DNA of 25,515 bases from an uncultured Oscillospiraceae bacterium (GCA_910589155.1 CAJURY010000004.1:1-25515); one strand, 5' to 3'; positions 7,056 through 14,658 are shown, counted from the stretch's first letter. Numbers and translations: made by a program. The notes: a model not told the origin generated them from the letters alone.

Positions 7056-7826
7056 TTACTTTCTTTGCACTGCGCCCCGCAAGAAAGAGCCCAACGCCAA
7101 TAGCACCAGCAAAAAGACGGAAAGCGCATCCCATACATCGATCATAGGCCCCCCAATTATTTTCGCCAGGGAGAAATTCAGGGTCAGTTCCAGCAAAGCC
7201 GCCAGCAAAAAGGAAACGCCCAGCGCTGCCGGTTTGCTTTTTTTCCAAAGTCCGCGAATCACCGCAAAAGCCAGCCACAGAAACGCCACGGAAATGGCCG
7301 CCATAACAGCGCCGATTGTAAAAACCGCCTTTTCCTTCAGCAGTCCGCCAAGCAAATACAAAAAAGGAAAGGTAAAGATACTCAGGGACAAAAGACTTGC
7401 CGCAACGCCTCTTTTCTCCCAACGGATCACAGGAAAAAAGACGGCCCACGCAAATGCAATGGCGCTCGCCGGTACAGGCGACCATGTAAAGCCACCGGAT
7501 ATTGCGAGGTCGCAGATCACGCACGCCAAAGCGCCAACCAGAAGCGCCCCGGAAAACAAAAGGGAAGGCGCTCCGCTGCGCGCTTTTTTTCTTTTAGAGG
7601 ACAGGGGCGTCTCCGTTTTTTTCTCCCCGCGCAGCAATTCGTCTACGGAAAGATGCAGTATTTCGCAAAGCTCTCCCAGAATGGAAACATCAGGCATACA
7701 TTTTCCCGTCTCCCATTTGGACACCGCCCGGTCTGTGATATTTAATTTTTCCGCAAGCTGCGCCTGGGTCAGCTTCTTCTCCTTGCGGCTTCTGGCAATC
7801 AACGCGCCAATTTCTTCTTGATTCAT
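7056..7826 (-). CDS. XRE-family transcriptional regulator with C-terminal membrane domain
   Basis: 256 aa. Residues 4-58 form a Cro/C1-type helix-turn-helix (ARSRKEKKLTQAQLAEKLNITDRAVSKWETGKCMPDV). A basic linker (KRKKAR) leads into about six hydrophobic segments, so the DNA-binding domain is tethered to the membrane. ATG 7826 is used because AGGAGG lies 9 nt upstream; the earlier ATG at 7844 is itself next to that site. Proteins of this architecture often regulate neighbouring envelope or transport genes, but the target here is unknown. A hairpin with arms 7863-7869 and 7896-7902 lies in its leader. Confidence 0.88.
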   Translation of the reverse strand: MNQEEIGALIARSRKEKKLTQAQLAEKLNITDRAVSKWETGKCMPDVSILGELCEILHLSVDELLRGEKKTETPLSSKRKKARSGAPSLLFSGALLVGALACVICDLAISGGFTWSPVPASAIAFAWAVFFPVIRWEKRGVAASLLSLSIFTFPFLYLLGGLLKEKAVFTIGAVMAAISVAFLWLAFAVIRGLWKKSKPAALGVSFLLAALLELTLNFSLAKIIGGPMIDVWDALSVFLLVLLALGSFLRGAVQRK

Positions 7827-7992
7827 TGTAGATTCCTCCTTCATCTCAAAGCATACGTCCAGCCGCCTGTTTTTTACACGAACCGCTGGTTGAATCAGGC
7901 GGACTCAACTCCCAGTTGGGCGCGCTTTCCGCCTTTTTTCTTCCTGCTTAACGCTATTTTATCATACGGAAGGGATTTTTTCATCTTGCGCC

Positions 7993-8020
7993 TTGAAAAT
8001 TTTTCCCAGCGCGATACAAT
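7993..8020 (+). promoter_or_regulatory. Promoter of the YbjQ-like gene
   Basis: TTGAAA (7993-7998), 16-bp spacer, TACAAT (8015-8020). Confidence 0.65.
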
Positions 8021-8072
8021 AAAAGAAGCGGTTCGCAGACGCGGACAAAAAATGATTTTGGAGGGACAAACA

Positions 8073-8386
8073 TTGCACATATTCTCTGTGGAAAGCAATC
8101 CAAACAGAAAGTATGCGCTTCTTGCGCCGATAGAAGGCGGCATGGTACAGTCCAAGCATCTAGGCAAGGACTCATGGCCGGCCTGAAAACCATTGTCGGC
8201 GGCGAACTGAGGGGCTATACGGAAACGATGCAGGAGGCCAGAGATATTGCCACCCAGCGCATGACAGACAACGCCGCAAAACTCGGCGCGGAGGTAATCA
8301 TCGGCGTTTGTTACGCTTCTTCCGCCATCGTGCAGAGGGCGGCGGAGGTGATCGCCTACGGCGCCGCCATTCGTTATCTGGACTAA
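8073..8386 (+). pseudogene. YbjQ/UPF0145 family gene with a single-base frameshift
   Basis: TTG at 8073 lies 7 nt after GGAGGG. Frame 1 reads MHIFSVESNPNRKYALLAP and ends KHLGKD, the expected N-terminal part of a YbjQ-type protein, then runs into a stop at 8184-8186. The rest of the family sequence, LMAGLKTIVGGELRGYTET and onward, continues in a different frame from codon CTC (8171-8173) to 8386. Joining the two at GAC/CTC gives about 104 aa, normal for the family, and restores the expected KD-L-MAGLK junction. Loss of one C in a CC pair would explain the shift. No classical slippery sequence is present. The family forms small oligomeric proteins of unknown function. The break could be a genuine mutation or a sequencing error. 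Confidence 0.8.
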
Positions 8387-8395
8387 CCTCCCATT

Positions 8396-8427
8396 GAAAA
8401 AAGCGCGGGAGAATTCCCGCGCTTTTT
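8396..8427. terminator. Bidirectional terminator between ybjQ-like gene and spoIVA
   Basis: AAAGCGCGGGA (8400-8410) pairs with 8415-8425 around GAAT, with A and T runs on both sides. It serves both converging genes. Confidence 0.9.
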
Positions 8428-8433
8428 CAGTCT

Positions 8434-9909
8434 TTACAATATGATGCAAATCAGGCCGCCCGCGCCCTCGTTGACAATTCGGCTGAGGGAACCCCGGAAC
8501 TTTTCCCGCACGTCGTCCGGCATTTTCAGCAGCTTTCCTGTAAGGCCGTCGCTGACCAGGGTATACACGGACTTGCCGAAAATATTGCTCTCCCAGAGCT
8601 TTTCCGGGGCTTCCCGATATTCGCCCTCCAAAAACTGAATCAGCTCCTGCGACTGCTTTTCGTCTCCCACCATTGGGCTGATTTCCGTATCAATGTCCAC
8701 CCGGAGCATATGAATGGAGGGGGCGCTGGCCTTTAGCTTCACCCCATAGGCGCTGCCCTTGCGGACAATTTCCGGCACCTCCATGTGCATTTCCTCTGGG
8801 GTGGGCATCACAACGCCGTAGCCTGTCGCCCGCACGCCGTCCAAGGCGGCGGAAATTTTATCGTATTCCCGTTTCACCCCGGAAAGCTTAGTAAGCAGTT
8901 CCATCAGCTCGCCTTCGCCCTCAATGTCAAAGCCGGTGCGCTGGCTGAGAATTTCGTAATACAAGCTCTCCGGGAACTCCAGCGTGCAGGCCACCCGACC
9001 GGTGCCAAGATCTATAGAACGAATGGCGGCATGGGTTACAGGCTCCACCTGCGCCAGAGCGGAAACCGCTTCCTCCGCTTGACAAAGCGCCTGTACCTGC
9101 CCGGCTTGGGTCAAAATCGCCTCATACAGCCCGGACTTGATGGGATGGTCGTATTCCAGCGCATCCATCCACCGGGGCAAAAATACCTGCATTTCCTCCA
9201 TGGGGAAGGCGTACAAAAGCCCGGAAAGCAGGGTTTGCAGCCCGGACTGACCCAATTTCAGGCAGTCCTCCGCCACGCAGTTTACCTGCCATTTTTCTTC
9301 CAGCGCTTTGCAAAGGGCGGCGGCGGTTTCGCCCTGAGGCTGTTTGGAATTCACCAGCACCAAAAACGGCTTGCCCGTGGCTTTCATATCCGCAATGGCT
9401 CTATTTTCCGCCTGCTCGTAGTCCGAACGGGGCAAATCGGTAATCGTGCCGTCCGTCGTCACCACAAGGCCGATGCAGCAATGATCCTCCATGACTTTTT
9501 TGGTGCCAAGCTCCGCCGCTTCCGTCATGGGAATTTCATGGTCGAACCAAGGGGTCGTCACCATGCGAGGCTCGCCGTCCTCCGTGGCGCCCACCGCGCC
9601 GGGAATCATGTACCCCACGGAATCAATCATGCGCACCCGCAGCCGGGCGGTGCCGTCGGGGGTGATTTCCACTGCTTCTTCCGGGACGAATTTCGGCTCC
9701 GCCGTCATGATGGTTTTGCCGGAGCCGCTTTGGGGCAGCTCATCTCTGGCGCGTTCCTTACGGTAGGGGTCTTCTATATTGGGAATCACCAGTTCTTCCA
9801 TAATGCGCTTGACCAGGGTTGATTTTCCTGTGCGGACCGGCCCCACCACGCCGATGTAAATATCGCCGCCGGTGCGGTTTGCGATGTTTTGATAGATGCT
9901 AGTTTCCAT
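8434..9909 (-). CDS. spoIVA: Stage IV sporulation protein A
   Basis: 491 aa, against 492 in Bacillus subtilis. SpoIVA is an ATPase that polymerises on the forespore surface and forms the basement layer of the spore coat. Walker A GPVRTGKST is at residues 23-31; DSVGYMIPGAVGATEDGE and VVTTDGTITDLPRSDY are family hallmarks, as is the C-terminal tail GAGGLICIIL. ATG 9909 gives METSIYQNIANRTGGD, which aligns well with known starts; ATG 9915 (two residues longer, 4 nt from GGAGG) is the alternative. Its presence shows the organism is an endospore former. A probable sigma-E promoter and a hairpin leader lie upstream. Confidence 0.97.
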   Translation of the reverse strand: METSIYQNIANRTGGDIYIGVVGPVRTGKSTLVKRIMEELVIPNIEDPYRKERARDELPQSGSGKTIMTAEPKFVPEEAVEITPDGTARLRVRMIDSVGYMIPGAVGATEDGEPRMVTTPWFDHEIPMTEAAELGTKKVMEDHCCIGLVVTTDGTITDLPRSDYEQAENRAIADMKATGKPFLVLVNSKQPQGETAAALCKALEEKWQVNCVAEDCLKLGQSGLQTLLSGLLYAFPMEEMQVFLPRWMDALEYDHPIKSGLYEAILTQAGQVQALCQAEEAVSALAQVEPVTHAAIRSIDLGTGRVACTLEFPESLYYEILSQRTGFDIEGEGELMELLTKLSGVKREYDKISAALDGVRATGYGVVMPTPEEMHMEVPEIVRKGSAYGVKLKASAPSIHMLRVDIDTEISPMVGDEKQSQELIQFLEGEYREAPEKLWESNIFGKSVYTLVSDGLTGKLLKMPDDVREKFRGSLSRIVNEGAGGLICIIL

Positions 9910-9935
9910 AGCCATCCTGCCTCCTTCATCTTTGC

Positions 9936-9954
9936 GGCAGGATTTTGTCCTGCC
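9936..9954 (-). promoter_or_regulatory. Hairpin in the spoIVA leader with alternative pairing to the start site
   Basis: On the minus strand GGCAGGA-CAAAA-TCCTGCC forms a 7-bp hairpin. The same heptamer GGCAGGA occurs again at 9915-9921, between GGAGG and the first ATG, so the TCCTGCC arm could pair with either copy. Confidence 0.45.
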
Positions 9955-9967
9955 ATGGTCTTGCAAC

Positions 9968-9997
9968 ATGGTATGTCCAGCAAAGAGAAAATAGACC
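9968..9997 (-). promoter_or_regulatory. Probable sigma-E promoter of spoIVA
   Basis: CATACCAT (9968-9975) matches the sigma-E -10 CATACAHT at 7 of 8 positions. A -35-like GTCTATT lies 14 bp upstream (9990-9996). spoIVA is sigma-E dependent in Bacillus. Confidence 0.55.
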
Positions 9998-10015
9998 GGC
10001 CGGGCGGGATTTTAT

Positions 10016-10044
10016 TTGCAATCTTGGAAAAAGTGCGGTATGAT
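10016..10044 (+). promoter_or_regulatory. Promoter of the kinase-aminotransferase operon
   Basis: TTGCAA (10016-10021), 17-bp spacer, TATGAT (10039-10044). Confidence 0.65.
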
Positions 10045-10071
10045 AAACAGGAAAAGAAAGGAGGCGGCGCT

Positions 10072-10986
10072 GTGAAAATTGTCAATCTGGGTTCTTTGAA
10101 CATCGACCGGGTTTATAAGGTGGGGCGTTTTGCCTTGCCGGGAGAAACCGTACCCACGGAGGACTTTTGCGTGTATCCCGGCGGGAAGGGCTTGAATCAA
10201 AGCGTCGCGCTGGCAAAAGCGGGGGCCGCCGTTTTTCACGCCGGGAAAATCGGCGCGGACGGCGCGTTTTTAGAAGAACTGCTGCAAAACGCCGGGGTAG
10301 ATACCTCCTTGCTGCTCCGCGGCGATACCTGCACCGGCCATGCGGTGATTCAGGTGGAAGAAAGCGGGGAAAACTGTATTTTGCTGGCGGGCGGCGCAAA
10401 TCAGGAAATTGCGGAAGAGAACGTGGAGCAGGCGCTGTCGCAGATAGAGCCGGGGGACTGGCTCTTGCTGCAAAACGAAATCTCCGCCATGGCGTACATT
10501 TTAGACCGCGCCGCCGCGCTGGAAATCCCCGTGGCGCTGAATCCCTCTCCCATGACCCCGGCGCTGCCCACCTGTAATCTTTCCAGCGTGCGCTGCTTCC
10601 TGCTCAACAAGCTGGAAGGGCAGATGCTCACGGAAGAAACGAACCCGGAAGCGATTTGCCTTGCCCTTGAGAAAAAATACCCAAAGGCAACCGTGGTGTT
10701 GACCCTGGGCGCGGACGGGGTTTTGTGCCGCAGCGGCGGACAATGGTTCCGCCACGGGGTTTACCCGGTGGAAATTCGGGATACCACAGGGGCGGGGGAT
10801 ACCTTTACCGGCTTTTTCCTCGCCGCCGTCGCCGGCGGCAAGTCCATACCGGAAGCCCTGGAAACCGCCAGCCTTGCCGCCGCCCTGGCCATCAGCCGCC
10901 CCGGCGCGGCAAGTTCCATTCCAACTGCTTCGGAAGTACAACAGGCAAAACTGACACTGCAAAAAAATGAGGAAGTGTTTTTATGA
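10072..10986 (+). CDS. rbsK: PfkB-family sugar kinase, ribokinase-like
   Basis: 304 aa starting at GTG 10072, 7 nt after GGAGG; the frame is open further upstream but without a start signal. The N-terminal glycine motif YPGGKGLNQSVALAKAG (about 35-51) is close to the ribokinase GGKGANQA signature. The C-terminal DTTGAGDTF (237-245) is PfkB signature 2, with D243 as catalytic base. Family role: ATP-dependent phosphorylation of ribose or a similar sugar or nucleoside in the cytoplasm. No ribose transporter is adjacent, so the substrate is uncertain. The gene overlaps the aminotransferase by 4 bp (ATGA), implying translational coupling. Confidence 0.83.
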   Translation: MKIVNLGSLNIDRVYKVGRFALPGETVPTEDFCVYPGGKGLNQSVALAKAGAAVFHAGKIGADGAFLEELLQNAGVDTSLLLRGDTCTGHAVIQVEESGENCILLAGGANQEIAEENVEQALSQIEPGDWLLLQNEISAMAYILDRAAALEIPVALNPSPMTPALPTCNLSSVRCFLLNKLEGQMLTEETNPEAICLALEKKYPKATVVLTLGADGVLCRSGGQWFRHGVYPVEIRDTTGAGDTFTGFFLAAVAGGKSIPEALETASLAAALAISRPGAASSIPTASEVQQAKLTLQKNEEVFL

Positions 10987-12113
10987 TAAACCAGATGAAT
11001 CCCACCCTGCGCGCCGCACAGCTCAGCGGCATCCGGGTAATTACCGCCATGGCGCAGGAAATCCCGGACTGCGTGCTGCTGTCCATCGGCGAGCCGGACT
11101 TTGACACCCCGGAAATTGTGCGGCAGGCGGCGAAAGAAGCTCTGGACGCCGGGCTAACCCACTACCCGCCCACCCCCGGCGTTCCCGCCTTTCTGGAAGC
11201 GATTTCCGAATTTGAAAGAAAAAAGGGCTATGATTACGCCCCAAATGAAATCGTGGCCACCATTGGCGCCACGGAAGGGCTGTCTTTGGTTTTCCGGGGA
11301 ATCTTGAACCCCGGCGACGAGGTGATCGTTCCCACGCCTTATTTTGGGATGTACCGGCAGATCATTGAACTGGCGGGGGGCGTGATGGTTCCGCTGGATA
11401 CCGCGGGGGACGATTTCCAAATTACAAGGGAAAAGCTTTTGGCGGCGATTTCCCCCAAAACCAAGGGGATTTTGCTCAATTCCCCTAACAATCCCACCGG
11501 CGTTTGCTACCATCAAGAAACCCTGGAAATGCTGAAGGAGGAACTGGAAAAGCGGAAAATTTTCGTCGTCTGCGACGATGTGTACGACCAGCTTGTATAT
11601 ACGCCCTGTAAAAGCTTCGCCCAGTTCCGGGAATTGAAAGACCGCATGATTGTGGTGCAGAGCTTTTCCAAGCCCTACGCCATGACCGGCTGGCGCTTGG
11701 GCTATGTCATGGCGGACGCGCCCATTGCCGCCGAGCTTTCCAAGCTGCACCTGTACACCTGCACCTGCATCCCTTCTTTTATTCAATATGCGGGGATGCA
11801 GGCGCTCCAGTATGACCCGGCAGAAATGGTGGAAACCTATCGCCGCAGGCGGGACTATGTTTGCAGCCGCATCGCAGGCATGGGACTGGAGCTGGTGAAG
11901 CCGGAGGGCGCGTTTTACTGCTTCCCCTCTATCCAAAAGCTGGGCATGGACTCCGAAACCTTCGGCATGCGCCTTTTGAAGGAGGCGAAGGTCGCGGTGG
12001 TGCCCGGAAAATTTTTCGATGGAGAAGGCTTTGTCCGTATTTCCTACTGTTACAGCGATGAAGGACTGGAAAAAGGCATGGATCGTATGGAGCGGTTTCT
12101 TCGTAGCCTTTAA
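10983..12113 (+). CDS. Pyridoxal phosphate-dependent aminotransferase, class I/II
   Basis: 376 aa of fold-type I. NSPNNPTG is the conserved substrate/PLP region, and SFSKPYAMTGWRLGY carries the Schiff-base lysine K230. GEPDFDTPE near residue 37 and the C-terminal FVRISYCYS arginine region match aspartate aminotransferase-like enzymes (AspC/PatA subgroup). It transfers an amino group between an amino acid and a 2-oxo acid; the preferred substrate cannot be determined from sequence. The start ATG overlaps the stop of the sugar kinase gene. Confidence 0.9.
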   Translation: MINQMNPTLRAAQLSGIRVITAMAQEIPDCVLLSIGEPDFDTPEIVRQAAKEALDAGLTHYPPTPGVPAFLEAISEFERKKGYDYAPNEIVATIGATEGLSLVFRGILNPGDEVIVPTPYFGMYRQIIELAGGVMVPLDTAGDDFQITREKLLAAISPKTKGILLNSPNNPTGVCYHQETLEMLKEELEKRKIFVVCDDVYDQLVYTPCKSFAQFRELKDRMIVVQSFSKPYAMTGWRLGYVMADAPIAAELSKLHLYTCTCIPSFIQYAGMQALQYDPAEMVETYRRRRDYVCSRIAGMGLELVKPEGAFYCFPSIQKLGMDSETFGMRLLKEAKVAVVPGKFFDGEGFVRISYCYSDEGLEKGMDRMERFLRSL

Positions 12114-12125
12114 AACAGCGAGGCG

Positions 12126-12168
12126 TTTCGACTTTTTCCTGTAGCGCTATGGAAAAATCACGTCGAAA
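12126..12168. repeat. Interrupted hairpin after the aminotransferase gene
   Basis: TTTCGAC plus TTTTTCC (12126-12139) pair with GGAAAAA (12151-12157) and GTCGAAA (12162-12168), with a 4-nt bulge and an 11-nt loop. It probably stabilises the 3' end of the plus-strand transcript or aids termination. Confidence 0.4.
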
Positions 12169-12201
12169 ATTTAAAACAAACGGGCGCACACAGGTGCGCC
12201 C
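12168..12201 (-). terminator. Terminator of the queuosine salvage operon
   Basis: GGGCGCAC (12182-12189) pairs with 12194-12201; on the minus strand the stem is followed by a T-rich tail (complement of 12168-12181). Confidence 0.75.
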
Positions 12202-12266
12202 GCCGGGAGGCAATGACGAATCGTTTTTTTCAGCTCATTTCGCAGCATAAAGTTTCTATCAGCTTA

Positions 12267-12980
12267 TCAGAGCGAGCCTTCGCAACGTGATGATACCGGC
12301 CGCATTTTCCGGGCAATATACACCGCCGGGGTATCCAGCAGACTGGTGAAAATAAAGACCACATAGCTGGAAAGGAAAATGGAAAATAGCGTAGGTATTT
12401 CATACATTCCCCAAAACGCGCCGAAGGTGAACAAAAGGGAATTTAGAATTTGGGAAATCAGCGTGGAGCCGTTATTCCGCAGCCAGAGGAAGCGTTTTTC
12501 GTCGCCGCACAGCCGATTGGTCAGCGCCCACCATTTATGATATGCCCAAACGTCAAACCGCTGGCAGATGGCATAGACCACCAGACTTGTCAGCATCATC
12601 CGGGGGGTATTGGAGAAAATGGATTGAACGGCGGGCATGGCCCAGTCCGTCTTGGCCGGGACAAAGGCCAGCCAGAGCTGAGAAATTACAATAAAGGCGC
12701 CGGAAGTCAAAAGACCGAGGTTGACGGCGGTATTCGCTTCTTTTTTGGAGGTGTTTTCACTTAAAATGTCCGTCACAAGGAAGGTAGAAGCAAACATGAC
12801 GTTTCCCAATGTCTGCTCCATGCCGAAAGCGTTTATCACAATCAACGCTTCAATATTGGCGGCAATGGTGGCAATCACCGTCCAGCAATACAAGCCAGTC
12901 TTGCCAAACAGCTTATAAAACAGCAAAACGCCGCCGTACAGAAGGACAACGGATAATAAAAGCAGCAATTCATTGCGCAT
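12267..12980 (-). CDS. yhhQ: Queuosine precursor transporter (YhhQ/VUT family)
   Basis: 237 aa with about six hydrophobic segments. The start at 12980 lies 8 nt after GGAGG and inside the end of the upstream radical SAM gene (11-bp overlap). The segments ASTFLVTDILSENTSKKEA and STLISQILNSLLFTFGAF are characteristic of the VUT/YhhQ family. Escherichia coli YhhQ imports preQ0 and preQ1, and some homologues take up queuine. The riboswitch that heads this operon supports the same role here. Which of the three bases is carried cannot be read from sequence. Confidence 0.9.
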   Translation of the reverse strand: MRNELLLLLSVVLLYGGVLLFYKLFGKTGLYCWTVIATIAANIEALIVINAFGMEQTLGNVMFASTFLVTDILSENTSKKEANTAVNLGLLTSGAFIVISQLWLAFVPAKTDWAMPAVQSIFSNTPRMMLTSLVVYAICQRFDVWAYHKWWALTNRLCGDEKRFLWLRNNGSTLISQILNSLLFTFGAFWGMYEIPTLFSIFLSSYVVFIFTSLLDTPAVYIARKMRPVSSRCEGSL

Positions 12981-13698
12981 TGTCCGCACCTCCCACGCCA
13001 AAGTCCGTGTTGGTTAGCAGAATATCCACACGGGGATTTTTTTCATACAGAGGAAAAACCTCCGCCATAAACGCCTGAAGTACCTCGGCGTCAGGATGCA
13101 CGTTTGTGGAATTTTCCGTCATAAGGTTCACGCAGACCCGCTCGAAATACGCAAGACCCGTTTCAATATCTTGTTTCATGGACGCAGCCGTTTGTCCGGT
13201 GAGACCAAAAAGCAGACACGCTTCGTTGAATCCGGCGGCAATTTCGGCGGGATCTGTAACGCCGATTCCTTTATGCAGGACGTTTTCCCGGAAATCGCGA
13301 TCAAAGGTCTCCACACCCTGCTTGATTTTTACATCGACGCCCAGCGCGGCAAACCGCTGGCGCAAGGCGGGAATTTCCTGCCTGTGGATAAAGTGGCATT
13401 CAAAATGCAAAAGCGTAATGCCGCAGCGCTGGCAGGTGGCTTCGATTTCCGCCATGGTTTCCTCATCCAGATCGCAGAAGCTGCCGGAATTGATGACTTC
13501 CAAGTGGTGATAGACGCCTGTTACCTGGGAAAGCGCCGCTTTGTTCAGGGCAAAATTTGCTTTTTCGTCCGGGGATGCGTCCAGATGGTAGTCGCAGAAG
13601 GTACAGCGCCGCCATTTGCAGCCGCTGCCCCGGAGCAGCACGATCTCACGGGGATTCTTTTCCCGGATCACGCTGTAACGGATCATTGGTTTGTTCAT
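12970..13698 (-). CDS. Radical SAM protein, candidate queuine lyase (QueL-like)
   Basis: 242 aa, starting at ATG 13698, 8 nt after AAGGAG. The iron-sulfur motif is GSGCKWRRCTFCDYH with C27, C32 and C35, i.e. CX4CX2C rather than the canonical CX3CX2C. VINSGSFCDLDEETM is a plausible SAM-binding GGE-like region. Family knowledge: radical SAM enzymes make a 5'-deoxyadenosyl radical; one subgroup (QueL) described in gut clostridia converts queuine to preQ1. Inference: the preQ1-type riboswitch in front and the overlapping YhhQ transporter behind make a queuosine-salvage role likely. It is too short, and its motif too different, to be QueE. The QueL assignment itself remains unproven. Confidence 0.75.
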   Translation of the reverse strand: MNKPMIRYSVIREKNPREIVLLRGSGCKWRRCTFCDYHLDASPDEKANFALNKAALSQVTGVYHHLEVINSGSFCDLDEETMAEIEATCQRCGITLLHFECHFIHRQEIPALRQRFAALGVDVKIKQGVETFDRDFRENVLHKGIGVTDPAEIAAGFNEACLLFGLTGQTAASMKQDIETGLAYFERVCVNLMTENSTNVHPDAEVLQAFMAEVFPLYEKNPRVDILLTNTDFGVGGADNAQ

Positions 13699-13706
13699 GT
13701 TTCATT

Positions 13707-13748
13707 CTCCTTAGTTTTGTTTTTAGACAGGATGGTTCCGAACTGTCT
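13707..13748 (-). promoter_or_regulatory. preQ1-I-like riboswitch
   Basis: On the minus strand, AGACAG pairs with CTGTCT (P1, 6 bp) around the 12-nt loop UUCGGAACCAUC. An A-rich tail (AAAAACAAAAC) and then UAAGGAG follow. This is the layout of preQ1-I aptamers: same loop length as the Bacillus queC aptamer, a C directly 5' of the second P1 strand where preQ1 pairs, an A-rich strand, and a short pseudoknot (C and G of the loop with C and G of CUAAG). The ribosome binding site AAGGAG (13707-13712) is part of the pseudoknot, so control would be translational. About 67 nt of leader starts at the promoter below. Confidence 0.75.
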
Positions 13749-13771
13749 GGCCTACTTTGTAAACCTCACAC

Positions 13772-13800
13772 ATTATAGTACAAATTTCGCCCCATAGCAA
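13772..13800 (-). promoter_or_regulatory. Promoter of the queuosine salvage operon
   Basis: On the minus strand, TTGCTA (13795-13800), 17-bp spacer, TATAAT (13772-13777). Confidence 0.7.
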
Positions 13801-13813
13801 GTCCAAATTCTGA

Positions 13814-13841
13814 TTGACTTTTTCCGCAGATGTGATAAATT
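13814..13841 (+). promoter_or_regulatory. Weak promoter candidate of the ThuA-like gene
   Basis: TTGACT (13814-13819), 16-bp spacer, TAAATT (13836-13841). Confidence 0.4.
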
Positions 13842-13863
13842 GAAAGCGAAAGGAGGGGCTTAC

Positions 13864-14592
13864 ATGGAAAGTCCCATTCGCGTTACCATTTGGAATGAAT
13901 ACCGCCACGAAAAAACGGACGCGGAAGCCCGGCGCGTTTATCCCCAGGGGCTGCACAGCTTCATAGGGGAATTTCTGGCAAAGGCCGGCTATGAAATTAC
14001 CCTGGCGGCGTTGGACGACCCGGAGCAGGGCTTGCCGGAGGCGGTTTTAAACCGGACGGACGTTTTAATCTGGTGGGGACATACCGCCCACGCGGAAGTC
14101 AGCGACACCTTGGTGGAAAAAATCAAAAACCGCGTGTACGCGCAGGGGATGGGCTTTCTTGCGCTGCACTCCGCCCACGCTTCCAAGCCCTTTTGCGCCA
14201 TTGTGGGCACTTCTGGACGGCTTTTATGGGGTGACGGGCAAAAAGAGATTGTCTGGAATCTTGCGCCTGCACACCCCATTGCAAAAGGCGTCCCAGAGCA
14301 TTTTGTATTGCCGGAGGAGGAAATGTACGGCGAGCCGTTTCTGATTCCCCAGCCGGACGCGCTGGTATTCGCCTCCTGGTTTGAACATGGAAACTTGTTC
14401 AGAAGCGGCTGCTGCTTCCAGCGGGGGCTGGGAAAGGTGTTTTATTTTCAGCCGGGGCACGAGACCTGCCGAAGCTTTTACGACGAAAATGTGCAGAAAA
14501 TTCTGATAAACGCCGTAAAATGGTCGGCGCCTCAGGAAGATTTTTCAAAGCGCGGTTTTGAAGCTTGTCCCTATCGGGAAAAGCTGCTGTAA
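13864..14592 (+). CDS. ThuA-like domain protein
   Basis: 242 aa, with ATG at 13864 behind AAAGGAGGGG. The N-terminus RVTIWNEYRHEKTD, the segment DVLIWWGHTAH, the segment FLALHSAHASKPF and the C-terminal GKVFYFQPGHET are typical of the ThuA family, which has a class I glutamine amidotransferase-like fold. ThuA proteins are linked to trehalose and other sugar-acid utilisation, but the reaction of this subgroup is not defined. It is transcribed alone. No sugar transporter is nearby. Confidence 0.87.
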   Translation: MESPIRVTIWNEYRHEKTDAEARRVYPQGLHSFIGEFLAKAGYEITLAALDDPEQGLPEAVLNRTDVLIWWGHTAHAEVSDTLVEKIKNRVYAQGMGFLALHSAHASKPFCAIVGTSGRLLWGDGQKEIVWNLAPAHPIAKGVPEHFVLPEEEMYGEPFLIPQPDALVFASWFEHGNLFRSGCCFQRGLGKVFYFQPGHETCRSFYDENVQKILINAVKWSAPQEDFSKRGFEACPYREKLL

Positions 14593-14599
14593 AACGGGC

Positions 14600-14636
14600 G
14601 GACTTTTCAGCCTTGCCGCCCAAAGCTGAAAAGTCC
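14600..14636 (+). terminator. Stem-loop after the ThuA-like gene
   Basis: GGACTTTTCAGC (14600-14611) pairs perfectly with 14625-14636; a competing GGGCGG/CCGCCC stem (14596-14601/14616-14621) is also possible. No T run follows. Confidence 0.45.
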
Positions 14637-14658
14637 TTGGGCAATTTGCAAAAAAAAC

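Noticed and set aside
8166..8176. Programmed -1 frameshift in the YbjQ-like gene
   Set aside because: No X-XXY-YYZ slippery heptamer or downstream stimulatory structure is evident; a one-base deletion is simpler.
8785..9822. 345-codon plus-strand open frame opposite spoIVA
   Set aside because: It is exactly antisense to a well-matched SpoIVA, has no ribosome binding site and encodes a His/Gly/Arg-rich sequence typical of a shadow frame.
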